This document shows, piece after piece, positions 44,485 to 52,557 of a stretch of DNA of 64,000 bases. This stretch comes from Novosphingobium sp. JCM 18896. Its GTDB lineage: Bacteria > Pseudomonadota > Alphaproteobacteria > Sphingomonadales > Sphingomonadaceae. The position numbers and the translations under genes are program-made. Under the pieces are notes generated by a model, which ran no database searches, was not told the DNA's origin, and was given only the letters and a program-made list of their open reading frames with translations. The number at the start of each line of letters is the position of its first letter. Position 1 is the first letter of the stretch. The stretch is taken from contig NZ_JAPCZF010000005.1 in assembly GCF_025938095.1 (NCBI RefSeq), positions 248,001 to 312,000 on the forward strand. The letters are read 5' to 3'.

Positions 44485-44585
44485 CTTGGGAAGTTTTTCA
44501 GACATTTAGATCACGCTACGGCGCACCGCCCGGAAGTTGCGGAACGGCGTTCTGTGCCCGCCGAGGCGGGCTGCGCGCTGGTCTA

Positions 44586-44846
44586 TTAGCCGCCCGGTTC
44601 GGCGACCGGTCGACTCCAGCGGCCCGTCTCCATCCAGATCAGGAAGCGCCCCAAGGGCAGCAGCCAGACGACGCCGAGTACGAGATAGATCGGCGCCTGG
44701 ATCAGCGCGTGCCAATCGGCGATCAGCGGCGCGACGTAGCTGGCGATGGCCATCGCATAGACGCCGAGCCCGACGACCAGCGCGAGAATGCCCACGGGGA
44801 TTCGCCAGGTCGGTTCGCGACGGTTGCCACGGATCTTGGGGGGCAT
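44586..44846 (-). CDS. DUF2842 small membrane protein
   Basis: 86 residues with two hydrophobic helices (GILALVVGLGVYAMAIASYV and IYLVLGVVWLLPLGRFLIWM) and the conserved C-terminal WMETGRW, matching DUF2842 inner-membrane proteins of alphaproteobacteria. Its start shares one base with the stop of the 5-formyl-THF cyclo-ligase gene (TGATG), so the two are coupled. No function is known. It lies at the end of the zapA-6S-5FCL string. Confidence 0.85.
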   Translation of the reverse strand: MPPKIRGNRREPTWRIPVGILALVVGLGVYAMAIASYVAPLIADWHALIQAPIYLVLGVVWLLPLGRFLIWMETGRWSRPVAEPGG

Positions 44847-45421
44847 CAGGATTCTCTTTCGTAGAGTCGGGTCGGCGTGACGACGGCGTTTAGTGTGCGG
44901 TCGTGGTCCTCGATCGGCAGATGGTCGACACGCTGGTCGTCCCAGCCGATTCCCACGGCGAGCGTGTCGGGATGGGCCGCGAGCCAGCGATCGTAATGGC
45001 CGCCGCCCTGACCGAGCCGACCGCCCTCGGCAGTGAAGGCGAGGAGCGGTACGATCACCAGGCCGGGCACGACCGCCTCGGCCTCGGCGGCTGGTTGCAG
45101 GTGGCCATAAGGGCCTTGTTCTAGATCGCTGTCCTCGAACGGATCGTGCCAGCGGTGGAAGGCCATGGCATCGCCGCGCGCGGTGAAGCGGGGCAGGGCG
45201 ATGTGCCGGCCGTTCTCATAGAACCACTTGGCGTAGCCGCGTGTCGGCGCTTCGTTGGCATTGGCGTGGTAAAGCCCGACCAGGCTGCCCTCGGGCGCGA
45301 GATCGGCCAGCGGGCGCGGCGGGCGCAGGAACAGCAGCGCACGCGTGGAATCAGGCAGGGCGGCGACGTGCCTGCGACGCAGATCGCGCATCTCCACGCG
45401 GAGCTTCTGCTTCTCGTCCAC
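44846..45421 (-). CDS. ygfA: 5-formyltetrahydrofolate cyclo-ligase
   Basis: 191 residues from GTG 45421 (VDEKQKLRVEMRDLRRRH), which fits the family N-terminus; the frame is open further up but would run through the 6S RNA. It converts 5-formyl-THF and ATP to methenyl-THF, recovering stored folate. It has the substrate/ATP region SLVGLYHANANEAPT, GDAMAFHRW, then the signature VIVPLLAFTAEGGRLGQGGGHYDRWL and a C-terminal VTP-containing strand. The location just downstream of 6S RNA and zapA is conserved in many bacteria. Confidence 0.93.
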   Translation of the reverse strand: MDEKQKLRVEMRDLRRRHVAALPDSTRALLFLRPPRPLADLAPEGSLVGLYHANANEAPTRGYAKWFYENGRHIALPRFTARGDAMAFHRWHDPFEDSDLEQGPYGHLQPAAEAEAVVPGLVIVPLLAFTAEGGRLGQGGGHYDRWLAAHPDTLAVGIGWDDQRVDHLPIEDHDRTLNAVVTPTRLYERES

Positions 45422-45425
45422 GCAG

Positions 45426-45560
45426 TATCCTTCGAACGTGTGGGAAAGGGTGACGGGCCCACCATGGGTCGTTGCCGAGAAATCCACTGACGCGTTCACG
45501 TCAGGTGGGGACCATGTGTGTCAGGCCAGGGCCCAACCAGGGACAGCCCCCAAGGATTTG
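45426..45560 (-). ncRNA. ssrS: 6S RNA (RNA polymerase regulator), ends approximate
   Basis: Between zapA and the 5-formyl-THF cyclo-ligase gene, the classic site of 6S RNA. On the minus strand ATCCTT (complement of 45552-45557) pairs with AAGGAT (complement of 45427-45432) as a terminal stem. Internally GGGCCC pairs with GGGCCC, CATGG with CCATG, and a distal hairpin has CTGACG with CGTCAG. A TATAAG lies just upstream of the predicted 5' end, a candidate -10. The long interrupted rod with a central bubble is what 6S RNA needs to mimic an open promoter. About 133 nt by this folding, a little short for the family. Confidence 0.6.
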
Positions 45561-45634
45561 CTTATAGCCTCAGGGATGTTCGTACGGCTCGTGCCGGGCA
45601 GATCCCGTCGAGGGACTATCTAGGGCGTGCGCGC

Positions 45635-45946
45635 CTAGCTCTCAAGCCTGCTCGCGAGATTTTCCAGCCGTTCGGCGATCTCGTCGAGCCGTTGGGCGCT
45701 AAGCTGCGATAGGCCAGGCTGCGGCGCGGCGCTGTTGGTCGCGCGCGAATTGGCGTCGTGCAGTTCGTCGGCGAGCAGCAGCGCGGCGAAGAGCAACATG
45801 CGGCTCTCGCTCTGGCCCGCGACGTCGCCCATGGTCGAGATCTTGGCGGCGATCATCTCGCCCAGGCCGGTGACGTGGTCTTCCTCGCCCTCGGCGCAGG
45901 CGACGGTGAACTGGCGTCCGCCGATCTCGAGTTTGACGTTGCTCAT
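45635..45946 (-). CDS. zapA: Cell division protein ZapA
   Basis: 103 residues. It has the N-terminal dimer strand MSNVKLEIGGRQFTVACAEGEE, then HVTGLGEMIAAKISTMGDVAGQSESRMLLFAALLLADELHDA, and a C-terminal coiled coil (LSAQRLDEIAERLENLASRL). ZapA bundles FtsZ filaments at the division ring. The start overlaps the stop of the preceding small gene (ATGA at 45943-45946). Position upstream of 6S RNA and the cyclo-ligase gene is conserved across proteobacteria, which strengthens the assignment. Confidence 0.95.
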   Translation of the reverse strand: MSNVKLEIGGRQFTVACAEGEEDHVTGLGEMIAAKISTMGDVAGQSESRMLLFAALLLADELHDANSRATNSAAPQPGLSQLSAQRLDEIAERLENLASRLES

Positions 45947-46128
45947 GTGGGTTGTCCCGTGAGCAGGCTGTCGAGCTGATGCAGCGACAGCGTTACAGCC
46001 TCGCGCAGGCGTTCATGCCGTGCCGCAAGTTCCTGGTCGGCCTTGGGGGCAGTCGAGGCAGCGCGCTCGATCCGCGTCAAAGCTGCTTCGATACGACCCA
46101 ATGCTTTTTCGATGGATGCCCCTTCCAT
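45943..46128 (-). CDS. Small coiled-coil protein upstream of zapA
   Basis: 61 residues, nearly all predicted helix: IEKALGRIEAALTRIERAAS, then QELAARHERLREAVTLSLHQLDSLL. It is translationally coupled to zapA by an ATGA overlap, as similar short coiled-coil genes are in other sphingomonads. A role with ZapA in division is likely by position but unproven. The start ATG 46128 lies 191 bp before the divergent tkt start. Confidence 0.75.
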   Translation of the reverse strand: MEGASIEKALGRIEAALTRIERAASTAPKADQELAARHERLREAVTLSLHQLDSLLTGQPT

Positions 46129-46319
46129 GTCCTCATCGCTAGCGCAAAATCGCGCCGCTGCAAAGCGTTGTGCGCAACCGCTGTGACGTCAAAACGTCAT
46201 TATTGGTACATATTCGCGCCTTCCTTATAGGGGGAGGGCGCTTGACGGGGCGTAGCCTCCCCCTAAAGGAAGCCCCCATCGAATCGGCACCCTTTGCCGC
46301 CCTCGGGAGCTATTTCCAG
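46129..46319 (+). promoter_or_regulatory. tkt upstream region with two inverted repeats
   Basis: 191 bp. TGACGT-CAAA-ACGTCA forms a 6-4-6 inverted repeat at 46184-46199. A long stem follows: CCTTATAGGGGGAGG (46223-46237) with CCTCCCCCTAAAGG (46256-46269), one base bulged, around an 18-nt loop. The first may be an operator for the glycolytic/pentose gene run. The second sits close to the tkt start and could be an operator or a leader hairpin. Confidence 0.45.
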
Positions 46320-48293
46320 ATGAGCCTTGATCCCGCCCGCCTGGGGCCCATGGCCAACGCCATCCGTGCCCTGTCGATGGACGCGGTCCAGGCCGCCAAC
46401 AGCGGTCACCCCGGTATGCCCATGGGCATGGCCGACGTCGCCACCGTGCTTTACAGCAAGTTCGTCAAGTTCGATCCGGCCGCGCCCAAGTGGGCCGACC
46501 GCGACCGCTTCGTGCTGTCGGCGGGCCACGGCTCGATGCTGATCTACTCGTTGCTGAACCTGACCGGCTATGCGCGGCCGACGATGCAGGACATCCGCGA
46601 TTTCCGCCAGATCACCAGCCCCTGCGCCGGCCACCCCGAGAACTTCCTGCTCGACGGCGTCGAGTGCACGACGGGTCCGCTGGGCCAAGGCCTGGCCATG
46701 GCCGTGGGCATGGCGCTCGCCGAGCGTCACCTCAATGCCACCTTCGGCGATGACCTCGTCGATCACCGCACCTGGGTGATCGCCGGCGACGGTTGCCTGA
46801 TGGAAGGCATCAACCACGAGGCGATCGGCCTGGCCGGCCACCTCAAGCTCGGTCGCATGATCGTGCTGTGGGACGACAACCGCATCACCATCGACGGCGA
46901 CACCAGCCTGTCGACCAGCGAGGACATCCCCGCGCGTTACCGGGCTTCGGGCTGGCACACCGAGGAATGCGACGGCCACGACTTCGCCGACATCGAGCGC
47001 GCGATCGCCGCGGCGGTGGCCGACGGCCGCCCCTCGCTGATCGCCTGCCGCACGATCATCGGCAAGGGCGCGCCCAACAAGCAGGGCGGTCACTCGGTCC
47101 ATGGCAGCCCGCTCGGCGCCGACGAGATCGCCGCGACGCGCGCCGCCATCGGCTGGGACGCACCCGCTTTCGAGATCCCCGCCGAGATCGCCGCCGACTG
47201 GCGCTCGCTCGGTGCCAAGGGTGCCGAAGCTCGCGCGGCTTGGGAAAAGCGTCTTGCAAGCAGCGGTGAAGGCAAGGAATTGGCCCGCCGCATGGCCGGC
47301 GATCTGCCTTCGGGCTATGACGCGGCCGAGGCTTTCAAGGCCTGGCTCGACCAGTCGCAGAAGGTCGCCACGCGGAAGGCCAGCGAGCTCGCGCTCGAGA
47401 TCCTGACCCCGGCGATCCCCGAGATGGTCGGCGGTTCGGCCGACCTCACCGGCTCGAACAACACCAAGGCCAAGGCCACGGGCCCGCTGACCGCCGACGA
47501 CTATTCGGGCCGCTACGTCTATTACGGCATCCGCGAGTTCGGCATGGCCGCGGCGATGAACGGCATGGCGCTGCACGGCGGCGTCATCCCCTACGGCGGC
47601 ACCTTCCTGGTGTTCTCCGACTACTGCCGCAACGCGATCCGCCTGTCGGCGCTGCAGCATGCGCGGGTGATCTACGTGCTGACGCACGATTCGATCGGCC
47701 TCGGCGAGGACGGCCCGACGCACCAGCCGATCGAGCACGTCATGTCGATGCGCATGATCCCGAATCTCGAGGTCTTCCGCCCGGCCGACGTCATCGAGAC
47801 CGCCGAATGCTGGCAGCTCGCGCTCGAGAATGCCGACAAGCCCTCCGTTCTGGCGCTGACGAGGCAGAACCTGCCGCAATTGCGCACCGAGGGTGGTATG
47901 CAGAGCGCGAAAGGCGGCTATCTGCTGCAGGGCGCCGCGGCCGCGCGCAAGGTGGTGCTCGTCGCCACCGGTTCGGAAGTCGAACTGGCGGTCAAGGTGC
48001 GCGAGGCTCTCGAGGCCGAGGGAATTGGTGCAGACGTCGTGTCCATGCCGTCCATGTCGCGCTTCCTGGCGCAGGACGCGGGTTACAAGGCGACGCTGCT
48101 GCCGGGGGACGTTCTGAAGGTATCGATCGAAGCCGGCGTCACGCTCGGCTGGGAACGCATCGTCGGTTCGGATGGCATCACCATCGGCATCGACACCTTC
48201 GGCGCTTCGGCGCCGGCGGAAGTGCTGTTCCCGCACTTCGGCTTCTCGGTCGAAGCGATTGTTCCGCAAATCAAGGCAAAGCTCGGTAGCTAA
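46320..48293 (+). CDS. tkt: Transketolase
   Basis: 657 residues from ATG 46320 (MSLDPARLGPMANAIRALSM); an upstream extension of the frame runs through the inverted repeats and is rejected. It has the thiamine-diphosphate motif GDGCLMEGINHEAIGLAGHL with WDDNRITIDG, the GHPGMPMGMADV segment and the E-containing pyrimidine-domain motif REFGMAAAMNGMALHGG. It transfers two-carbon ketol units between sugar phosphates in the pentose phosphate pathway. It is first in a run with gap, pgk and a class I aldolase, a grouping that supports joint control of central sugar metabolism. Confidence 0.97.
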   Translation: MSLDPARLGPMANAIRALSMDAVQAANSGHPGMPMGMADVATVLYSKFVKFDPAAPKWADRDRFVLSAGHGSMLIYSLLNLTGYARPTMQDIRDFRQITSPCAGHPENFLLDGVECTTGPLGQGLAMAVGMALAERHLNATFGDDLVDHRTWVIAGDGCLMEGINHEAIGLAGHLKLGRMIVLWDDNRITIDGDTSLSTSEDIPARYRASGWHTEECDGHDFADIERAIAAAVADGRPSLIACRTIIGKGAPNKQGGHSVHGSPLGADEIAATRAAIGWDAPAFEIPAEIAADWRSLGAKGAEARAAWEKRLASSGEGKELARRMAGDLPSGYDAAEAFKAWLDQSQKVATRKASELALEILTPAIPEMVGGSADLTGSNNTKAKATGPLTADDYSGRYVYYGIREFGMAAAMNGMALHGGVIPYGGTFLVFSDYCRNAIRLSALQHARVIYVLTHDSIGLGEDGPTHQPIEHVMSMRMIPNLEVFRPADVIETAECWQLALENADKPSVLALTRQNLPQLRTEGGMQSAKGGYLLQGAAAARKVVLVATGSEVELAVKVREALEAEGIGADVVSMPSMSRFLAQDAGYKATLLPGDVLKVSIEAGVTLGWERIVGSDGITIGIDTFGASAPAEVLFPHFGFSVEAIVPQIKAKLGS

Positions 48294-48324
48294 TCGGATC
48301 GGGCACTTAGGAGGAGTTTTTCAT

Positions 48325-49332
48325 ATGGCGACGAAAGTTGCGATCAACGGTTTCGGACGTATCGGCCGCAATGTGGCCCGCGCAATTCTCGAACGGACCG
48401 ACCATGATCTCGAGCTGGTCTCGATCAACGATCTCGCCGATGCGAAAGCCAACGCCCGCCTGTTCCAGCGCGATTCGGTCCACGGTCCGTTCTCGGGCAC
48501 GGTCGAAGTCGACGGCAACGATCTGATCATCAACGGCAAGCGCATCCAGGTCACTGCCGAGCGCGATCCCGCCAACCTGCCGCACAAGGCCAACGGCGTC
48601 GACATCGCGCTTGAGTGCACGGGTTTCTTCACCAACAAGGCCGGTGGCCAGAAGCACATCGACGCCGGCGCCAAGAAGGTGCTGATCTCGGCGCCCGCCA
48701 AGGAAGTCGACCTGACCGTCGTCTTCGGCGTGAACCACGACAAGATCACCGCCGAGCACACGATCATCTCGAACGCGTCGTGCACCACCAACTGCCTGGC
48801 GCCCTTCGCCAAGGTCCTGCACGAGGCGATCGGCATCGAGCGTGGTCTGATGACCACGATCCATGCCTATACCAACGACCAGAAGATCCTCGACCAGATC
48901 CATGACGATCCGCGTCGCGCTCGCGCCGCGGCGATGAACATGATCCCGACCTCGACCGGCGCCGCCGCCGCGGTCGGCCTGGTTCTGCCGGACCTCAAGG
49001 GCAAGCTCGACGGTTCGTCGATCCGCGTGCCGACCCCGAACGTCTCGGTCGTCGACCTGACCTTCACGCCGAAGCGCGACACCACCAAGGACGAGGTCAA
49101 CGCGCTGCTCAAGGCGGCTGCCGAAGGCCCGCTCAAGGGCATTCTCGGCTACACCGAAGAGCCGCTGGTCTCGATCGACTTCAACCACGACTCGCACAGC
49201 TCGACGATCGACGCGCTCGAGACCGCGGTCATCGACGGCAAGCTGGTTCGCGTGCTCTCGTGGTACGACAACGAGTGGGGCTTCTCGAACCGCATGATCG
49301 ATACTGCGGGCGTGATCGCCAAGTTCCTGTGA
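48325..49332 (+). CDS. gap: Glyceraldehyde-3-phosphate dehydrogenase
   Basis: 335 residues from ATG 48325 with AGGAGGAG upstream. The Rossmann start is VAINGFGRIGRNVARAI; the catalytic cysteine is in NASCTTNCLAPF (C153) and the activating histidine in THIHAYTNDQ-type sequence (here TTIHAYTNDQKILD). It ends SWYDNEWGFSNRM. Cofactor choice follows NDL in the beta2 loop, compatible with NAD. It catalyses oxidation of G3P to 1,3-bisphosphoglycerate. It is followed 1 bp later by the MOSC gene. Confidence 0.97.
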   Translation: MATKVAINGFGRIGRNVARAILERTDHDLELVSINDLADAKANARLFQRDSVHGPFSGTVEVDGNDLIINGKRIQVTAERDPANLPHKANGVDIALECTGFFTNKAGGQKHIDAGAKKVLISAPAKEVDLTVVFGVNHDKITAEHTIISNASCTTNCLAPFAKVLHEAIGIERGLMTTIHAYTNDQKILDQIHDDPRRARAAAMNMIPTSTGAAAAVGLVLPDLKGKLDGSSIRVPTPNVSVVDLTFTPKRDTTKDEVNALLKAAAEGPLKGILGYTEEPLVSIDFNHDSHSSTIDALETAVIDGKLVRVLSWYDNEWGFSNRMIDTAGVIAKFL

Positions 49333-49333
49333 T

Positions 49334-49810
49334 ATGACGGCCGGTCGCCTGGGTGGGATCGCGCGGCACGATAGGCCGCACGGTCCGATCGAGACGATCG
49401 GCCACGTTTCCGTGACCGCGGCCGAGGGTGTCCATGGCGACATCCGCGGCGCGGTCGCCTCCACCAAGAAGACGCGCAAGCGCCAGGTGTCGATCATGGA
49501 GATCGAATCCTGGCAGGCTGCGCTCGACGAACTGGGCACAGCGCCCGAAGATCGTCCGCCATGGTTTTCGCGGCGTGCCAATCTCTTGGTGGAAGGACTT
49601 CGCCTGCCGCGTGAAGCTGGCAAGGTGATCGCGATCGGCGCGACCTTGCGGATCGAGACCACGGTCGAGACCGAACCGTGCGAGCGCATGGATGCATTGC
49701 TCCCCGGCCTCAAGGCGACGCTGATGCCCGACTGGCGCGGCGGGGTCTGCGGCCGGGTGCTGACCGATGGCGAGATCGCCGTCGGCGACGAAGTGAGGAT
49801 CGAGGAATGA
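49334..49810 (+). CDS. Small MOSC-domain protein
   Basis: 158 residues. It has the MOSC fold pattern: GRLGGIARHDRPHGPIETIG, GDIRG, RQVSIMEIESWQAAL, NLLVEGLRLP, GATLRIETTVETEPCERMD with the conserved cysteine (C116), and GVCGRVLTDGEIAVGDEV. MOSC domains handle sulfur or oxo-molybdenum chemistry. Stand-alone members are poorly understood; some reduce N-hydroxylated bases with molybdenum cofactor. It sits between gap and pgk, 1 bp after gap and overlapping pgk by ATGA, so it is cotranscribed with glycolytic genes. Why it is there is not clear. Confidence 0.88.
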   Translation: MTAGRLGGIARHDRPHGPIETIGHVSVTAAEGVHGDIRGAVASTKKTRKRQVSIMEIESWQAALDELGTAPEDRPPWFSRRANLLVEGLRLPREAGKVIAIGATLRIETTVETEPCERMDALLPGLKATLMPDWRGGVCGRVLTDGEIAVGDEVRIEE

Positions 49811-51006
49811 CCGCTTTCAAGACTCTGGATGATCTGGGTGACGTGACCGGCAAGGTCGCGCTCGTGCGCGTCGACCTCAACCTGCCGATGCAGGACGGCG
49901 CGGTGACCGACGACACGCGCATCCGCGCGGCGATGCCGACCGTGCTCGAACTCGCCGACAAGGGCGCCAAGGTCCTGCTGCTCGCGCACTTCGGCCGTCC
50001 CAAGGGTGAGCGCGTCTCGACCCAGTCGCTGTCGATGGTGGTCGGCGCGGTCCAGGACACGCTGGGCCGCGAGGTCATGTTCGTGCCAGAGATCGCCGGC
50101 GACGTCGTCAAGCAGGCGATCGGCATCCTGCGGGCCGGCGACATCGCCGTGCTCGAGAACACACGCTTCTGGAAGGGCGAGGAAAAGAACGACCCCGAGC
50201 TGGTCAAGGCGATCGCCGCCAATGCCGATTTCTACGTCAACGATGCCTTCTCGGCCGCGCATCGCGCCCACGCCACGACCGAGGGCCTGGCTCATGTGCT
50301 GCCCGCCTATGCCGGCCGCTCGATGCAGGCCGAGCTCGAGGCGCTCGAAAAGGCGTTGGGCAATCCCGTGCGTCCGGTGGCGGCCGTGGTCGGCGGCGCC
50401 AAGGTCTCGTCGAAGCTCGACGTGCTCAAGCATCTGGTCGGCCAGGTCGATCACCTGATCATCGGCGGCGGCATGGCCAACACCTTCCTCGCCGCGCGCG
50501 GGGTCGATGTCGGCAAGTCGCTGTGCGAGCACGATCTGACCGGCACCGCCGAGGAGATCATGGAGGCGGCCGACAAGGCCAATTGCACGATCCACCTGCC
50601 TTACGAGGTGGTGGTGTCGAAGGAATTCGCGGCCAATCCGCCGAGCCTTCGCACCTCGAACGTGCATGAAGTGGCCGCCGACGAGATGATCCTCGACGTC
50701 GGCCCGACCGCGGTCGAAGCCCTGGCCGATGCGCTCAAGACCTGCCGCACGCTGGTCTGGAACGGTCCGCTCGGCGCTTTCGAGACCGTGCCCTTCGACG
50801 CGGCCACGGTCGCGCTCGCCAAGACCGCCGCGGCGCTGACCAAGGAAGGCGTGCTGGTCTCGGTCGCGGGCGGCGGTGACACCGTCGCGGCGCTGCACCA
50901 TGCGGGTGTGGCGAACGACTTCAGCTATATCTCCACCGCCGGCGGCGCCTTCCTCGAATGGATGGAAGGGCGCGAACTGCCCGGCGTGGCCGCGCTGCAG
51001 CGCTGA
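49807..51006 (+). CDS. pgk: Phosphoglycerate kinase
   Basis: 399 residues from ATG 49807 in the overlap with the MOSC gene. It has VALVRVDLNLPMQDG, LLLAHFGRPKGE, the NDAFSAAHRAHAT signature, AVVGGAKVSSKLDVLKHL, and the nucleotide-domain ending SVAGGGDTVAALHHAG. It transfers phosphate from 1,3-bisphosphoglycerate to ADP. Position after gap is standard for alphaproteobacteria. Confidence 0.97.
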   Translation: MTAFKTLDDLGDVTGKVALVRVDLNLPMQDGAVTDDTRIRAAMPTVLELADKGAKVLLLAHFGRPKGERVSTQSLSMVVGAVQDTLGREVMFVPEIAGDVVKQAIGILRAGDIAVLENTRFWKGEEKNDPELVKAIAANADFYVNDAFSAAHRAHATTEGLAHVLPAYAGRSMQAELEALEKALGNPVRPVAAVVGGAKVSSKLDVLKHLVGQVDHLIIGGGMANTFLAARGVDVGKSLCEHDLTGTAEEIMEAADKANCTIHLPYEVVVSKEFAANPPSLRTSNVHEVAADEMILDVGPTAVEALADALKTCRTLVWNGPLGAFETVPFDAATVALAKTAAALTKEGVLVSVAGGGDTVAALHHAGVANDFSYISTAGGAFLEWMEGRELPGVAALQR

Positions 51007-51022
51007 CTACCGCTTGAACATT

Positions 51023-51038
51023 GCGGGGCATGCCCCGC
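51023..51038. promoter_or_regulatory. Perfect 16-bp palindrome between pgk and the aldolase gene
   Basis: GCGGGGCATGCCCCGC reads the same on both strands, 16 bp after the pgk stop and 52 bp before the aldolase start. It could be an operator or part of a transcription end. No loop or T tract is present, so an operator is slightly favoured. Confidence 0.4.
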
Positions 51039-51090
51039 GCCGATACCAAACCGCTTTATCAGAACCGCACGAACCTGGGGATTTGACACG

Positions 51091-52002
51091 ATGAACACCT
51101 CCGACATGACCGCCAAGATCGCCGCCGGCAAAGGCTTCATCGCCGCCCTCGACCAGTCGGGCGGTTCGACCCCCAAGGCGCTCAAGGGCTATGGCATCGA
51201 GGAAGGTGCCTGGAGCACCGAAGAAGAGATGTTCGGCCTGATCCACGAGATGCGCGCGCGCATCATCACCTCGCCCGTCTTCACCGGCGAGAAGGTGCTC
51301 GGCGCGATCCTGTTCGAGCGCACGATGGACGGCCAGGCTGGCGGCCTGCCGGTGCCGCAGGCGCTGATCGAAAAGGGCATCATCCCCTTCATCAAGATCG
51401 ACAAGGGCCTCGAGGACGAAGCCAACGGCGTCCAGCTGATGAAGCCGATGCCCGAGCTCGACGCGCTGCTCGCCAAGTCGAAGGCGCTGGGCGTCTACGG
51501 CACCAAGGAGCGTTCGGTGATCAATTCGGCGAACCGCGAAGGTATCGCCGCGATCGTCGCGCAGCAGATCGAGGTCGGCCAGCAGGTCCTCGCCGGCGGC
51601 CTCGTGCCGATGCTCGAGCCCGAGATCAACATCAAGAGCGCGACCCGCGCCGAGTGCGACGACATCCTGCTCGACGAACTGACCAAGCAGCTTTCGGCCA
51701 TGCCCGGCGACGCCAAGGTCATGCTCAAGCTGTCGCTGCCGGTCGAGCCGGGCAAGTACGACTCGCTGGTCGATCACCCGCGCGTGCTGCGCGTCGTCGC
51801 GCTGTCGGGCGGCTACCAGCGTCCCGAGGCCTGCGCCGAGCTCGCCAAGAACCGCGGCATCATCGCCAGCTTCAGCCGCGCGCTGCTCGAAGACCTGCGC
51901 TCGCAGATGAGCGACGACCAGTTCAACGCCTCGCTGGGCCAGGCGATCGACGAGATCTACACGGGTTCGACCGTGAAGACGGGCGCCGCCGTCAGCGCCT
52001 GA
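51091..52002 (+). CDS. fda: Fructose-bisphosphate aldolase, class I
   Basis: 303 residues, the short class I type. It has KGFIAALDQSGGSTPKALK, FTGEKVLGAILFERTMDG, IIPFIKIDKGLEDEANGV, LVPMLEPEINIKS and the Schiff-base region VMLKLSLPVEPGKY. It cleaves fructose-1,6-bisphosphate without a metal. It completes the tkt-gap-pgk-aldolase run and ends at a strong terminator. Class II aldolase is excluded by the lack of the zinc-histidine pattern. Confidence 0.95.
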   Translation: MNTSDMTAKIAAGKGFIAALDQSGGSTPKALKGYGIEEGAWSTEEEMFGLIHEMRARIITSPVFTGEKVLGAILFERTMDGQAGGLPVPQALIEKGIIPFIKIDKGLEDEANGVQLMKPMPELDALLAKSKALGVYGTKERSVINSANREGIAAIVAQQIEVGQQVLAGGLVPMLEPEINIKSATRAECDDILLDELTKQLSAMPGDAKVMLKLSLPVEPGKYDSLVDHPRVLRVVALSGGYQRPEACAELAKNRGIIASFSRALLEDLRSQMSDDQFNASLGQAIDEIYTGSTVKTGAAVSA

Positions 52003-52019
52003 TCGTTCTTCGCGAGAGA

Positions 52020-52062
52020 CACGAAAATCCCCTTCCGCCCGCGCGGGAGGGGATTTTTCGTG
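52020..52062. terminator. Bidirectional terminator after the aldolase gene
   Basis: ACGAAAATCCCC pairs with GGGGATTTTTCGT around a GC-rich loop (52021-52061), with A and T runs built into the stem. It serves the aldolase gene on the + strand and the convergent hypothetical gene on the minus strand. Confidence 0.85.
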
Positions 52063-52067
52063 CGCGG

Positions 52068-52472
52068 CTATTTGCGGATGAGTTGCATGCCGACGTCGCG
52101 GCGGAATTCGAAGCCGAAGCGATAGGCGCGCGGCGGGATCGTGCCTTGCAGCGTGGTCCGCTCGGGCACGACCGCGCTCAATTGCACGCCGCCGCCGCGC
52201 ACGGCGAACGGCTCGCCCAGGGTCAGCTCGCGCACCACGCCGGCGATCCGCGCCGAGATCCGCACGCGGCCGGCCCAGACACAGCGCGCATTCTGTGGAC
52301 AGCGGCTGTCCTCGATCACGCGCAAGGGCGTCACGCGCACGCCGTGGACGCGCACGGTCTCGCCGATGCGCGCGAGCGCGCGGTCGGAAGCGGGCGGGGC
52401 TGCTCCGGCCGAACCGGTTGCGAGCGAGGCGGCGAGGGCGAGCGGGGCGAGCAGAAGGGCAGCGGTTCTCAT
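52068..52472 (-). CDS. Secreted hypothetical protein with CPxNARCVWAG motif
   Basis: 134 residues. It has a signal peptide (MRTAALLLAPLALAASLATG) and a short beta-rich domain with VRVTPLRVIEDSRCPQNARCVWAGR, where two cysteines probably form a disulfide, and PFAVRGGGVQLSAVVPE. Short envelope proteins with this CPxxxxCxWxG pattern are found in many proteobacteria, but no function is established. Monocistronic and convergent with the aldolase gene. Confidence 0.75.
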   Translation of the reverse strand: MRTAALLLAPLALAASLATGSAGAAPPASDRALARIGETVRVHGVRVTPLRVIEDSRCPQNARCVWAGRVRISARIAGVVRELTLGEPFAVRGGGVQLSAVVPERTTLQGTIPPRAYRFGFEFRRDVGMQLIRK

Positions 52473-52557
52473 GCCGCGCTTGAACGCCTGATCGCCTGAA
52501 CCTTTCCCGAATGGCTTCTGACTGGCGCCGGAGCGGCACCGACATTATGAGCGCGGG

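Noticed and set aside
46170..46319. N-terminal extension of transketolase
   Set aside because: The extension crosses two inverted repeats, lacks transketolase similarity, and ATG 46320 gives the normal family start.
52473..52557. TPP riboswitch in front of thiE
   Set aside because: The 85-bp region lacks the conserved CTGAGA and related core motifs of a thi-box.
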